This document shows, in pieces, positions 8,267 through 18,069 of a stretch of 64,000 nt of DNA. This DNA comes from a virus, in the IMG/VR virus record IMGVR_UViG_3300020180_000003, positions 1 through 64,000 of that record; one strand, 5' to 3'. The stretch's first letter is position 1. Each line of letters begins with the position of its first letter. The translations under genes were made by a program, and so were the position numbers. The notes beneath the pieces were generated by a model. It was not told where the DNA came from, did no database searches, and worked only from the letters and a program-made list of their open reading frames with translations.

Positions 8267-9275
8267 TTCCCAATCAGCGTTCTTGGCCATCGGCAAACAG
8301 ACGGCAAAGGGGACGCCAGCTACTACGCTATTTAGGGCGCTGGCGACCGTCAGCGAACTAGCGCCAGAGTTTGAGTACCAGGAGGGGCGCATTGAACACC
8401 CGTCCTCTGTGCCAGATACAAGCTGGCTGCTAGCCGCGCCACAGGTGCCTACTGGCTACCTCGCCGGTGCGGCCGTGACGTTCGCACTGCGTCCTAATTT
8501 TATCGTGCCCGTCCTGATGGCGGCGGGTTACAAAGTGGTTACGGCTGCTTCAACCGGCTACTATACGCACACGATCACGCAAGATACGGACGTCAATCAC
8601 AAATGGTTTACCATTGCATGGAGCGTGCCGGAAAGCGACGGAACTTTTGTTACACGCGGCGTCGATATGCGCTGCACGTCATTTTCCTTCGAGATCTCAC
8701 CCGAGGAAATCATAGTGACGGCAGAGTTCCGCGGCCTGACCGTTCAACCAATGTCGGGATCGCCTACCTATACCGCGGAAGTGTTGGATGAAATCGTGCC
8801 GTGGCTGGGTACACGCACGACCTTGACCATCGGCGGCTATTCCTGTGTAGAGCGTGTCCGTTCGATCAGCATCGAAGGCACGAACGAATTACGCGAGGAT
8901 GACAAAGCGATTTGGGAGGCGGTGCGCACGGGCCTTGGTCGCACCAGATTCGGGCTAGACATCGGGATAAGTGAAGCCAATATCAGCGATGATATGTACG
9001 AGGCGCTTTCCTATGGAGCGACGGGCGGCACAACCGTAGCCACCGGTGCGGTAATGGGCGCTGTCGATATCCAATGGCTAAGTGCTGCCGTGATTCCGAC
9101 AACGATAGTGCCGTACAAATTCCAGACAGCCATGCCGTCAGTGCAGTGGAAAATGGACGGGCGTCCACAGGCGAATGGTGATGACCTGATGACGATTGCC
9201 GCCACCGGCAGTGTTATCGCAAATGTTGCGGTGCCAAACACTATCACGGTTGTGAATGGGGTAGTAGCCTACTGA
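8244..9275 (+). CDS. Major tail tube protein
   Basis: A 343-residue protein immediately before the tail chaperone pair, where the tube gene normally lies. It opens with a segment typical of this group (QSAFLAIGKQTAKGTPAT, about residues 9-26) and is beta-rich throughout. It has two similar halves around FSFEISPEEIIVTAEFRG and an MPSVQWKMDG region, compatible with tail tube folds. The ATG at 8244 has an AAGGAAG ribosome site. Confidence 0.8.
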   Translation: MSATSEANSQSAFLAIGKQTAKGTPATTLFRALATVSELAPEFEYQEGRIEHPSSVPDTSWLLAAPQVPTGYLAGAAVTFALRPNFIVPVLMAAGYKVVTAASTGYYTHTITQDTDVNHKWFTIAWSVPESDGTFVTRGVDMRCTSFSFEISPEEIIVTAEFRGLTVQPMSGSPTYTAEVLDEIVPWLGTRTTLTIGGYSCVERVRSISIEGTNELREDDKAIWEAVRTGLGRTRFGLDIGISEANISDDMYEALSYGATGGTTVATGAVMGAVDIQWLSAAVIPTTIVPYKFQTAMPSVQWKMDGRPQANGDDLMTIAATGSVIANVAVPNTITVVNGVVAY

Positions 9276-9814
9276 TGACCGATATTCTAAAAAAAATCGA
9301 CACGCTGGAATTTGTCGTTGACGATGGCGATGCTGAGGTCGAATACCGGCTCACCTTTGGCGCTTGCAACGGATACCAAAAGAGCCTGTTCGACCGTTAC
9401 CGCGAACGGGCCTTTGGCATCATTGCCGATGAATACGCGCCACCGGTGAAAGACGGAAAAAAGGCCGACGCGGTGCCGCTTGCGCGCGTACGCTATGCCG
9501 AAACCGTAAAATCACTTTCGACATTCGAGCGTGACGCCGCCGAAAGCAAACTGAATGCCATGATCCTACACGCAGCCAATCTTGCATCGCTGCGTAAAGT
9601 GGAAGCGAAGGACGGCGAAACATGGAAAGAAGCCAAGCTGCCGGAATTCTGGTATGACATGAGCGCAGCGGTGGAACAGATCTCATCCGATTTGGCCGAC
9701 GCTCTTTTGGTAAAAACCTTTACTGTCAACCCGCCGCGCCTGTTTGGTTTTCTGACAGATAACGACGATGAAAAAAAAATGCTACGGCTGATCGTGCCGA
9801 AATCCGTGAGCTAG
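9275..9814 (+). CDS. Tail assembly chaperone (gpG-like)
   Basis: A 179-residue acidic helical protein overlapping the tube gene by one base (TGATGA). It lies between tube and tape measure, the place of the chaperone that coats the tape measure during tail assembly. Near its end the codons GAA AAA AAA run through a nine-A tract, and a long open frame without a start follows in the -1 frame. This is the classical arrangement for making a G and a G-T product. Confidence 0.82.
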   Translation: MTDILKKIDTLEFVVDDGDAEVEYRLTFGACNGYQKSLFDRYRERAFGIIADEYAPPVKDGKKADAVPLARVRYAETVKSLSTFERDAAESKLNAMILHAANLASLRKVEAKDGETWKEAKLPEFWYDMSAAVEQISSDLADALLVKTFTVNPPRLFGFLTDNDDEKKMLRLIVPKSVS

Positions 9815-10122
9815 CCCGGGCGATTGTCCGTGTTGAGGAAGACGGCAAATCGGATAAGCCGAAGAAGCCGCCAACCGCTGCTGAGTTACGGCAGAAACAG
9901 AAAGACGGCGAACTAGATGGCCTATGTGATTCAACGTCACTGGACGAGTTTATTAAATGGCGCGCATTCGGCGGTGAGCAACGAGGCATGTCCTATCAGG
10001 AAGTTAGCGAGATGCCGGCAGTGCGTCAAGCTGACTTTCTTTTTATTTTATCGGTAATCGGTGAGGAACGGGACGCCGTACCGAAGACGCCAAGGGCACC
10101 AGGCAGACGGGGGAAACGATGA
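9275..10122 (+). CDS. Tail assembly chaperone frameshift product (gpGT-like)
   Basis: Reading 9275-9778 and then slipping back one base at the A run gives a 282-residue fusion. The -1 extension (about 114 residues from AAT at 9778 to TGA at 10120-10122) has no start of its own. It is charged and includes KPKKPPTAAELRQKQKDG and SLDEFIKWRAFGGEQ. It ends in an ATGA overlap with the next gene, as real genes here do. The amount of frameshifting cannot be read from sequence. Confidence 0.8.
9771..9779 (+). promoter_or_regulatory. Slippery sequence for -1 ribosomal frameshift
   Basis: A run of nine A provides an A-AAA-AAA heptamer (9772-9778) in the zero frame GAA AAA AAA ATG. It is placed exactly where the long -1 frame opens. 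No downstream pseudoknot was worked out. Confidence 0.82.
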
Positions 10123-10598
10123 TCACACTTACGACAAACAGTCGTTTCGATGATTTAGAAAAACTGATTGACCGTATCAATCGCCCTGGCTCCGGCAACA
10201 CGCGCAAAATCGCGGACGCCATTACGCAGGGTTTTCAGGACAATTTCACGCGCCAATCATCGGGCGCTGGGCCGTGGGCACGGCTGGCAGCGGCAACGAT
10301 TACCGACCGGCGACGGAAGGGCTTTGGCGCTGGACCAATACTTGTGCGTACGGGCGGGTTACGTGCTGGCTATGTCAGCCGTGGCGCACCGAACCACCAT
10401 GAGCGCATTTGGCAGAGCGCAATTGGCCTAACGATTGAGGGAGGCAGCGCAGATGAACGGGTTGCACTATTCCACGAGCGCGGCACTTCCAGGATGCCGG
10501 CACGCCCCATCAGCCTACTGGGTGAGTCGTCTGAGGCGCGGATCATCGATACGATAGAATACGTGCTTGGGCAAGTTGACAGAGAGTTTACGCGCTAA
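10119..10598 (+). CDS. Phage virion morphogenesis / tail completion protein (gpS/gp10-like)
   Basis: A 159-residue protein overlapping the frameshift product (ATGA). It has features of the virion morphogenesis family: GFQDNFTRQSSGAGPWARL, TITDRRRKGFG, ILVRTGGLRAGY, then LFHERGTSRMPARPI. Relatives finish the tail top or connector. Its place between chaperones and tape measure is less usual than before the tube gene. Confidence 0.83.
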   Translation: MITLTTNSRFDDLEKLIDRINRPGSGNTRKIADAITQGFQDNFTRQSSGAGPWARLAAATITDRRRKGFGAGPILVRTGGLRAGYVSRGAPNHHERIWQSAIGLTIEGGSADERVALFHERGTSRMPARPISLLGESSEARIIDTIEYVLGQVDREFTR

Positions 10599-13500
10599 AT
10601 GGCTAGAGAACTGATATACCGCGTATCTATAAACACATCCGACGCCAAACGGCAGGCGGCGAATATTCGCGCCACGTTTGAATCAGAGTTGCGTAAGATC
10701 ACGGTTGGCAAACTTGACACATCCTCACTGAAAGCTGCCACCAACCAAGCCAAGCTATACGGCGATGAACTGAAAAAAGCGGCACAGGTGAAAGCTGGCG
10801 AGATAGACACATCGCACTTGCAGCGGGCCACAGGCGAAGCGCAGCGACTGCGTGCGGAGATGGAACGAGCGGGTGCCGCGGCTAGTGATATCAAGGTGGC
10901 ACCCATCAGTAACGCAGGCGGCGCGGGCATTGGCGGCGCGGGCATTGGCGGCGGTGCGTTGGCTGGCCTGGGCGGTGCGTTGGCTGGTGGCCTTGCGGTG
11001 GGCGGGGCAGTTACAGCACTCAAGACGCTAGGCGGTGCCATTGATGGCGTGGCGCGGCGTGGCGCGATTCTTACGCAATTGAACGATGTGCTTGATAGCT
11101 ATACCAAGAGCATTGGAAGTAACTCCGAAGCATTTATATCAGCAGCGCGCAAGGCGTCCGCCGGTACGATTTCAAATTTCGATCTGATCCTTAACGCAAA
11201 CCGGGCGATCCAATTCGAGGTCGCTCAAACGGCTGAACAATATGCGCAACTAATCGAGCTATCCACGGCGCTGGGGCGTGCACAGGGGATCAGCGACACG
11301 CAGGCTCTGGAATTCCTTACCACTGGGTTAGCGCGTGAATCGAGATTGATTCTTGATAACCTTGGGCTGATTATCAATGTGTCCAAGGCGAACGCGGATT
11401 ACGCTGACTCAATCGGGAAAACGTCTGACCAACTTACTACAGCGGAACGTAAGCAAGCGCTGTTGGCAGAGGCGGTCCGGCAGGGCGCTGTAGCGATTGA
11501 GGCAAATCGGAATGCGTTTGATAGTGCAGCAACGCAGTACGAACGGTTTGATGCAAACGCCCAAAATCTAAAAGACTCCCTTGGCAAATTGGCTGCACGT
11601 ATTTTGTCTATGCCTTTCGCCAAGGCGGCTGGTGCGCTCGAGGAGTATAACGAAAAGTATTTCCAGGGCGGTGTATCGGACGATACGCTTTTGCGACGCC
11701 GAGCCGAACTGCAAGCCGAAATAAACAAGATCGAGGCAGATGGGGGAAAATCGAATGTTCTAGGCATACAATTTGACGATGAAATGATTGGACGTGCCGA
11801 GACATACCGGGATACCATTGCTGAAATAGATATCCTGATCAGAAATATGAAATCGGCTGATCCGAATCCCATCACCGGGCCTAGCTTGGAAGATTTTCAA
11901 CAGGGGTTTTCAACTAAGAAGCTAACCTTTAGCGCGTCTGAAAACGCGGCCACCAATATTATTGCGCAGGAGAGCGAACAGATAGAGGCGGCACTAATTG
12001 CACGCGCCAAGCAAGCAGTCGCCAACCTGGGTGCGGAAGGCATAGCGTCTGTCACGGCGCAAATGCAATCTGTGCGAACACAGATGAATGCCGCCATTGA
12101 CGAAATGATCGCACGCGGACTCAGCGACCCGCAGCAGATATCTTTCGAGAGTACGGCACTAACTGAATCGCTGCTTGCCACATTCGATCAGCTTGAAGCC
12201 GCCGCCAGCATTGCCCCCACGCTTAATCTAGGCAATCTTGTTGCCGAATTTGACGCACTCGGTGCAGCGTCTGCCAACTTCGGCGCTGGCTTTGTGGATT
12301 TCCTGCCAGCAGTTGCGGCGGCGCGTGACGAGCTTTTTGAGCTTGGCAACGAGCTACTGACGACCGGCACACTCACCGACGAACAGGCGGCACGCCTTGA
12401 ATATCTCTCGGCTGTGGCCTACAGCGTTAGCGATGGTACGTCGCATCTCGGGCAAGTCGTCAATGAACTTGGCAGCGCTTTCCTAGAAAGCAACGATCAC
12501 GCGGCGGCGCTTGTAGGCAAGATGTTTGAGGTAGAAGCATCGTTTCGTGCTGGGCTTATTTCGGCTGATATTTATGCCGGTGTCACGGCGGCGCTAGGTG
12601 GCGATCTGCTGCTTCTGGCAAGTAACGCCGGTGTCGCTACGTCCGCGATTTGGGCATTGACACAGGCGCAATCTAATATGGCAAGCGCTGGCGCAATGCA
12701 GATTGGCGCGGGTATTTCCGGTGGCATTCAGACACAGCAGGCTGCTAGCGCACGCGAGAATAACCGCAGAGAGTTAGATCGTGTTGCCAAAGCGGAAGCC
12801 GCCCAAGCGAAGCAGATCGCACGCCACCAGGAAAGCGCTGCGCGGTCAGCTGCGAGGACGACCGAGGGCTCGGCGCGGAAGGCAGGCAAGGAGCTAGAAA
12901 AGGGCGCAAAGAAAGCCTCGCAGGAACTAATCAGCGCGCTCAAGGGCGTTGAAGGCTTATTCAGCGCTAGCCAAGTCACCGAAGACGACATGAAGCTGGG
13001 CAGTGACTACACCGATAAGGCCGACGAATATCTACGCCGGTTACGGGACGAAGTAATCAACGGCGTCGATTGGGCGGATGTGTCTATTGAGGAGGCTAAG
13101 GCCGCAATCGAGGGCATCGGCGTCAACGCTGCTCAAACAAAAGAGGGCATCCTTGCCCAGTTTGAGCAACTGTGGAATAACCAAGCGCTGTTTTCCGACG
13201 CCGCAAACATTGACAAATTTATCAATGATGAAGCGGTGCAACAGGCGTTGGATTTGCAGGAGAAGTCGGCGCAAGGCGAAAAGAACATTCTTGCTCATTT
13301 CGGCGTGGTTGTCGATGAGGCCGTCGATGCAGTGATAGCAGGCGCAAGCGGCGGTGGTGGTGGTGGCGGCGTTAGCTTTGCACCATTACAGCTAGATCCG
13401 ATTGAACCGGCAAAGCTGATTGACGTAGATCTGCTTACTGATGGCGTGCAGGACGGACTAACCGACTACGTGGGCCGTGCGGCGTCCAGTATACGAAAAG

Positions 13501-15062
13501 TTTTCACGGACGCCAAAGAGCCTGTGCTTGATACCAATCGATTATTTGGTGGCATTGGTGGGAAGATCGGCAGCACGCTGCAAGAGCGAAAGGCGCAAGC
13601 AGAAGTCGTGATCACGGCCTCGCCTGCTGCTGCACAGATCGGCGCATATCTGGCAAAAGAGGACAGCGCAGCCGGAATCAACCTCACGCCAACATTCGAC
13701 GCCGTGGCTGCACAGGCTGAACTCGATAAGCTAGAACTTACCCTAGCGATAAAGCCGACCTTGGCTGTCGATTCGGGTGAGGCACTGGCGCGAGAACTAG
13801 GCGACCAACTATCGAAACAGTCCGCCACGCTGGTGTCGCACGGCACGAACATTGGCGGCAATCTCAAGACGGGCCTGATTGCAGCGTTAGGGCTGGGCAA
13901 AGACGACGAAGCTGTAAAAGTCGATATTGCTGGATTGATTGGCGGCAACCTACAGGCGCAACAAGCGCGCTTTAGTGGGCAAGGCGAAACTATCGGCGGG
14001 CTACTGAAAGCGGGCATCGCAAAAGCCTTTGCCAACACAGACACGGCAGGCTTGCAGGACGAACTCGACAAGCTGGATTTGAAAGCAGAAATCAAGGCCA
14101 GCCTCAGTGCGGAAAATCTATTGACGATTAACGGCTTGATCACTGCGCTGACGCCTACGATTAAAGCAAAGGTAAGCCTCAGTGCGGAAAATCTATTGAC
14201 GATTAACGGCATCGTCACTGCGTTGACGCCTACGATTAAAGCAAAAATCAAATTGGATGCCGAAAACATAATTGGCACCAACGGTTTGATTGCAGGGTTG
14301 ACGCCGGGGATCGTTCCGTCCATTACCGCGTTTACGATAGCCGAGGGCGTGCGCCCTGCTGATGTCGGCGTGTTGGGGGTGCTAAACCAGTTCGCTATTG
14401 ATGAAACGGCATTACGCAGTGCGGAACTGACTGTACCCGTGAAAATCAAACTAGAGGAACCGAAAGCCGAACCAGGCGTCGATCCGGCGAATGCGCCGAA
14501 TGCAATTACACCACTCATTACAGGCATCAACACGCAGATCCGCGCTAGTACGGAAGGCCTCAAGCGCGAGGGTGCTACGGTGGCACAAATCATTATCGCT
14601 GGCATCATTGCTCACTGGCAGGCTGGAGCCGGTGCGGAAGGTGACGGGGTTGGCGCGATTGCGGCGGCGCTGATGACGAATGTAGCCACGCAGTTCACCA
14701 CCTCGCAGAATATGTTTTATGCGCTGGGTTTCATTCCGGCGGGCAGTGTAGAAAGCGGCTTCAAAGCATACGTGTACACCGGCATGGATAGCGGTATTCT
14801 GGATAGCATCACCAATGGTATTCGCACCAATGCGGAGAATTATCAGCAGCGCGGCGCAACGATTGGCAACTACGTGCAGCGCGGCTTGAACGATTCATTC
14901 AGCGGCGAAGTTGGCTTGTCGTTGGCCGTGGCCGCGGGTACCGCATGGGGCAGCGCTTTCCAGAGAGGCGTGTTAAACCAACTCGCCGCGGGCAGTGGCC
15001 TAGTGACGGCAATCACTGATAAGGTACTGGAAGGCATCGCTACGGAAATGGAGCAGCCCTGA
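10599..15062 (+). CDS. Tail tape measure protein
   Basis: A 1487-residue protein, the longest of the tail core, beginning at the base after the previous stop. It is mostly helical and Ala-rich, with a Gly-rich hydrophobic segment (about residues 105-145), a Lys/Ala/Glu coiled-coil region (about 715-780), and late hydrophobic repeats. At 14101 and 14176 a 75-bp unit (25 residues, NLLTINGLITALTP type) is duplicated almost perfectly, with a degenerate third copy. Tape measures set tail length and often form a channel into the cell. The stop overlaps the next start (TGATG). Confidence 0.93.
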   Translation: MARELIYRVSINTSDAKRQAANIRATFESELRKITVGKLDTSSLKAATNQAKLYGDELKKAAQVKAGEIDTSHLQRATGEAQRLRAEMERAGAAASDIKVAPISNAGGAGIGGAGIGGGALAGLGGALAGGLAVGGAVTALKTLGGAIDGVARRGAILTQLNDVLDSYTKSIGSNSEAFISAARKASAGTISNFDLILNANRAIQFEVAQTAEQYAQLIELSTALGRAQGISDTQALEFLTTGLARESRLILDNLGLIINVSKANADYADSIGKTSDQLTTAERKQALLAEAVRQGAVAIEANRNAFDSAATQYERFDANAQNLKDSLGKLAARILSMPFAKAAGALEEYNEKYFQGGVSDDTLLRRRAELQAEINKIEADGGKSNVLGIQFDDEMIGRAETYRDTIAEIDILIRNMKSADPNPITGPSLEDFQQGFSTKKLTFSASENAATNIIAQESEQIEAALIARAKQAVANLGAEGIASVTAQMQSVRTQMNAAIDEMIARGLSDPQQISFESTALTESLLATFDQLEAAASIAPTLNLGNLVAEFDALGAASANFGAGFVDFLPAVAAARDELFELGNELLTTGTLTDEQAARLEYLSAVAYSVSDGTSHLGQVVNELGSAFLESNDHAAALVGKMFEVEASFRAGLISADIYAGVTAALGGDLLLLASNAGVATSAIWALTQAQSNMASAGAMQIGAGISGGIQTQQAASARENNRRELDRVAKAEAAQAKQIARHQESAARSAARTTEGSARKAGKELEKGAKKASQELISALKGVEGLFSASQVTEDDMKLGSDYTDKADEYLRRLRDEVINGVDWADVSIEEAKAAIEGIGVNAAQTKEGILAQFEQLWNNQALFSDAANIDKFINDEAVQQALDLQEKSAQGEKNILAHFGVVVDEAVDAVIAGASGGGGGGGVSFAPLQLDPIEPAKLIDVDLLTDGVQDGLTDYVGRAASSIRKVFTDAKEPVLDTNRLFGGIGGKIGSTLQERKAQAEVVITASPAAAQIGAYLAKEDSAAGINLTPTFDAVAAQAELDKLELTLAIKPTLAVDSGEALARELGDQLSKQSATLVSHGTNIGGNLKTGLIAALGLGKDDEAVKVDIAGLIGGNLQAQQARFSGQGETIGGLLKAGIAKAFANTDTAGLQDELDKLDLKAEIKASLSAENLLTINGLITALTPTIKAKVSLSAENLLTINGIVTALTPTIKAKIKLDAENIIGTNGLIAGLTPGIVPSITAFTIAEGVRPADVGVLGVLNQFAIDETALRSAELTVPVKIKLEEPKAEPGVDPANAPNAITPLITGINTQIRASTEGLKREGATVAQIIIAGIIAHWQAGAGAEGDGVGAIAAALMTNVATQFTTSQNMFYALGFIPAGSVESGFKAYVYTGMDSGILDSITNGIRTNAENYQQRGATIGNYVQRGLNDSFSGEVGLSLAVAAGTAWGSAFQRGVLNQLAAGSGLVTAITDKVLEGIATEMEQP
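14101..14325 (+). repeat. 75-bp tandem repeats in tape measure gene
   Basis: Bases 14101-14175 and 14176-14250 are near-identical, with a diverged third unit after them. Each codes for 25 residues around NGLITALTP. Gain or loss of a unit would change tape length without breaking the frame. Confidence 0.85.
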
Positions 15063-15403
15063 TGCACTTAGGTGGAACGACAATACCAGATAGTATTGGC
15101 AAGAGCGGGCGCTATCTCATTAATAGAGAAGTTCTGCGCTACAACGGTGATGGTGAAGCGGTGACGGCCAACTATTCCATATTAGTATGGACATTCCCGC
15201 TGATGACCATCGTTGATTTTACTTGGATTGCTACCACGCTCCTCAGTGGCAATTACAGCGTGAAATACACGAGCGCCAGCCTAAAAAGTGATCTAGGCGC
15301 CGACACCAGCTACACCAACGCCGTCGCCTACCGGCCTACCTATGGCGTTGCCACTGGTGGCTGGCTGGCTGATGTCACATGGGAGATCAAGCGCATCCGC
15401 TGA
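15062..15403 (+). CDS. Distal tail protein, small
   Basis: A 113-residue beta-rich protein between the tape measure and the large tail-tip gene, with one-base overlaps at both ends (TGATG). By position it is a distal tail or baseplate component. I recognise no motif. Its tight coupling to both neighbours shows it is translated. Confidence 0.68.
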   Translation: MHLGGTTIPDSIGKSGRYLINREVLRYNGDGEAVTANYSILVWTFPLMTIVDFTWIATTLLSGNYSVKYTSASLKSDLGADTSYTNAVAYRPTYGVATGGWLADVTWEIKRIR

Positions 15404-18069
15404 TGGCTACACTTACCGAAGCTAATTTTCGCATGTGGATTGGCCCACATCATACACATATCAACTGGTCAACGCTCAATCTTGGCGCGTCTTTCGTGCC
15501 TACCACCACGACCACCACCGGCCAAATTAGTGGCGCAACATCACTGGTGTTGGCGTCTGCCACCGGCGTCACCGTACCAGGTGGCGCATGGGTGGGGCCA
15601 AACGGCAGTGGGCAGGGTTGGGAATATGAGCAGATCTTGTCTGGCGCGGGCAATACGAAAACAGTCGTTCGAGAATCAATTACCGACCGCGAGCATAACG
15701 GCATCCATACGAACGGTGCCGCCGTGCATCAATGGTATCCCGGCACCACGAATGACGGCGTGCTGAGCGCTACTGACGAATGTGACGACACGGTGACGAC
15801 CATCACCTATCGCGCTACTGTGTCCGGTGTGCGTGCCCCGCAGCACGTCTTACGCAACGGGCATGTCGTTGTAATTACCACATCCACTGATGGCGGCGCG
15901 TACACAATCGCGCTACTTGGCTTTGTGGACTCACCGACGATCACCGACGACATGTACAACAACGCCGAATGGACGCTGAACATTATTTCAGCGGCAGGGC
16001 TGGCGGCAGAAATAGAAGCGAATGGTGTGCGGGTTGGTGATGCTGATTTGGCTGATGCCGGTAACGCGTCATCCTCGCAGGAACTCGTGCTAGCCTTTGA
16101 CGAGCGCGCCAGTGGCGACTACACAGCCGCTGCGCCAGATTTTAGCGCCGCCAGTGCTGTCGATAATGACCTATCGACACTCTGGATTGCTGAGCACTAC
16201 ACTGGCACAGACATTTGGAGCACCACAGCGAACAGCGATCCGGAAAATGGCTACCCGCTGCGCTTCTCACAAATCTACATCAATCCACCAGCTAGCGCGC
16301 CACCTGGAGCGAAGTTTATTGAGTTGGCAGTCGTGTCATCGTTAAATGTCGTTGGCTATAACATTTATAGTGCCAACGGGGCGCTACCTTTGGCCGCGTG
16401 GTATTTCAAGGGGCCGGGCGATCTAGAGCCGCGTGCGCGGATTATTCTAGCGGAGGATGCGGCCGTATTCAGTCAGATGAATCCACTAGCCGAGACAGCA
16501 GCCATCTACGAGAATAAAATATTCTTCGCAGGCATCCAATCGAGTGGCGGTGAATTTTGGTTGCGCTTTGGGCCAACAAATTCGTGGCAAGCGCGCGTGC
16601 GCTGGGGCGATGGCAACGGGCTTGTCGATCATGAGGACTCGCCGTCTAGATCATGGACAGGTTCTACGCTGACTGTACCAGCGTTAGGCCAGACGATGCG
16701 TTATCTATTCAACCACACAACAGGCACCGCATCAGCCTACTGGCAGACAGGCATGGTGCGTCACGCTGGCTATGATGTGGATGACGACGATCCGATTTGG
16801 ATACTAAACACGCTGCCGGGATTGGGCTTGACGCTAGCGCAGGACATTTCATCTGCTCTGACGGGTGCCGGGAAAATCTACATCAACGGCCCCGATGATA
16901 AATACAGCACGGACGGATTGCCGCCATCTGGCAATGTGATGATTGGTGATGAAATTATTTTCTATGGAGCGAAAACCACCGAATATCTCACCACCCTCAC
17001 GCGTGCTAATTCGAGTACAACAGCAGCCGCGCACAAGGCCAAAGATGAGGTATTCGTCCTTGACGGCAGCACACCGACTGACGCCTATCTGATTAAAGAG
17101 ATCGGGTGGGAGCGTTCCAACGGCACGATCTACCCAAAGAATTTCGTTGTACGTGCTTCAAATCTGATCAACACACCACGCACGCCGGACCAGGACAATT
17201 ACACAGACGATTATCATCTTGGCTATAGCGGAACTGACAACACTGCCGCAAGCTGGTCAGTACCGCTCTATGGGCAGCGCGTCAAGCATGTATTGATTGA
17301 GATCCTCAGCATGACGACGAACCCAGCGCGCCCGCGGCTGAATGAGATCAACGCGATTGTCGATCCGGCATTGCACAATCCAGATTTGTGGTTAGCGTCC
17401 GGTACGACTGCCGGCGCATTGATTCAGAAGGTTCTAGAAATGGCAGGAATTCCCTCCGGTGCCATCTCGCACAGTGGCACGCCCGCGATTGCAAATACCG
17501 TCACCGCCGATGAGAACACATGGACCGTCGTTACAGATCTGGCTGAGTATAGCGGGTGTCGCATTACGGTGACACGCGATAGCAAATTCGTCATCACCGC
17601 CGATACCTTCTGGACGGGCACGCCGTCCATTCTCACAACCTGGAATCGCACCAGCGCGGTCAGCGTAATGCAATCATTCAGCAAAGGCACGCCGGTATCG
17701 CAGGTGATATTACCGTGGAAAACGCCTAGCGGTGAAGCTGATGGCAAAATTTACTATCCAGAAATGCCGGGGCGCGGTACCAAGCTAGAACAGCCGGAAA
17801 CACTATACGCGTCCGAAGCAGCGGCCACGAGTGCCGCGCGGCGTCTCTATTTTATGCGTCTCTACCCGTTTGAGTCAATGGTAACGGCCTCCGGCAGCGT
17901 ACCAGACAAGCGCGCTGGCGAGGCACATCAGCTTGTCTGGCAGTTTGCCGATGATATGCAGTCGCTAGATAGGCTGTGTGTTTGTATGTCGGCAGAACAC
18001 AGACTAGAAAAAGGCAGTTGGAGCAGCACTTTTAGATTGCGCCAGTACGGGCACGAAAGCAACTTATGA
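15403..18069 (+). CDS. Large tail-tip / baseplate hub protein
   Basis: An 888-residue protein downstream of the tape measure. The ATG at 15403 overlaps the previous stop and is preferred over an in-frame ATG at 15379. The N-terminal third is beta-rich. A central segment (about residues 300-350: FIELAVVSSLNVVGYNIYS, later ILAEDAAVF) looks like a lamin-tail-type fold. The C-terminal part reads like late hub domains. Probably it forms the tail tip that carries the fibres. The lamin-tail idea is a guess from pattern. Confidence 0.7.
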   Translation: MATLTEANFRMWIGPHHTHINWSTLNLGASFVPTTTTTTGQISGATSLVLASATGVTVPGGAWVGPNGSGQGWEYEQILSGAGNTKTVVRESITDREHNGIHTNGAAVHQWYPGTTNDGVLSATDECDDTVTTITYRATVSGVRAPQHVLRNGHVVVITTSTDGGAYTIALLGFVDSPTITDDMYNNAEWTLNIISAAGLAAEIEANGVRVGDADLADAGNASSSQELVLAFDERASGDYTAAAPDFSAASAVDNDLSTLWIAEHYTGTDIWSTTANSDPENGYPLRFSQIYINPPASAPPGAKFIELAVVSSLNVVGYNIYSANGALPLAAWYFKGPGDLEPRARIILAEDAAVFSQMNPLAETAAIYENKIFFAGIQSSGGEFWLRFGPTNSWQARVRWGDGNGLVDHEDSPSRSWTGSTLTVPALGQTMRYLFNHTTGTASAYWQTGMVRHAGYDVDDDDPIWILNTLPGLGLTLAQDISSALTGAGKIYINGPDDKYSTDGLPPSGNVMIGDEIIFYGAKTTEYLTTLTRANSSTTAAAHKAKDEVFVLDGSTPTDAYLIKEIGWERSNGTIYPKNFVVRASNLINTPRTPDQDNYTDDYHLGYSGTDNTAASWSVPLYGQRVKHVLIEILSMTTNPARPRLNEINAIVDPALHNPDLWLASGTTAGALIQKVLEMAGIPSGAISHSGTPAIANTVTADENTWTVVTDLAEYSGCRITVTRDSKFVITADTFWTGTPSILTTWNRTSAVSVMQSFSKGTPVSQVILPWKTPSGEADGKIYYPEMPGRGTKLEQPETLYASEAAATSAARRLYFMRLYPFESMVTASGSVPDKRAGEAHQLVWQFADDMQSLDRLCVCMSAEHRLEKGSWSSTFRLRQYGHESNL

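Noticed and set aside
13466-14608. 380-codon minus-strand frame inside the tape measure gene
   Set aside because: Opposite a clear gene with coupled neighbours; Ser/Ala/Val-rich shadow.
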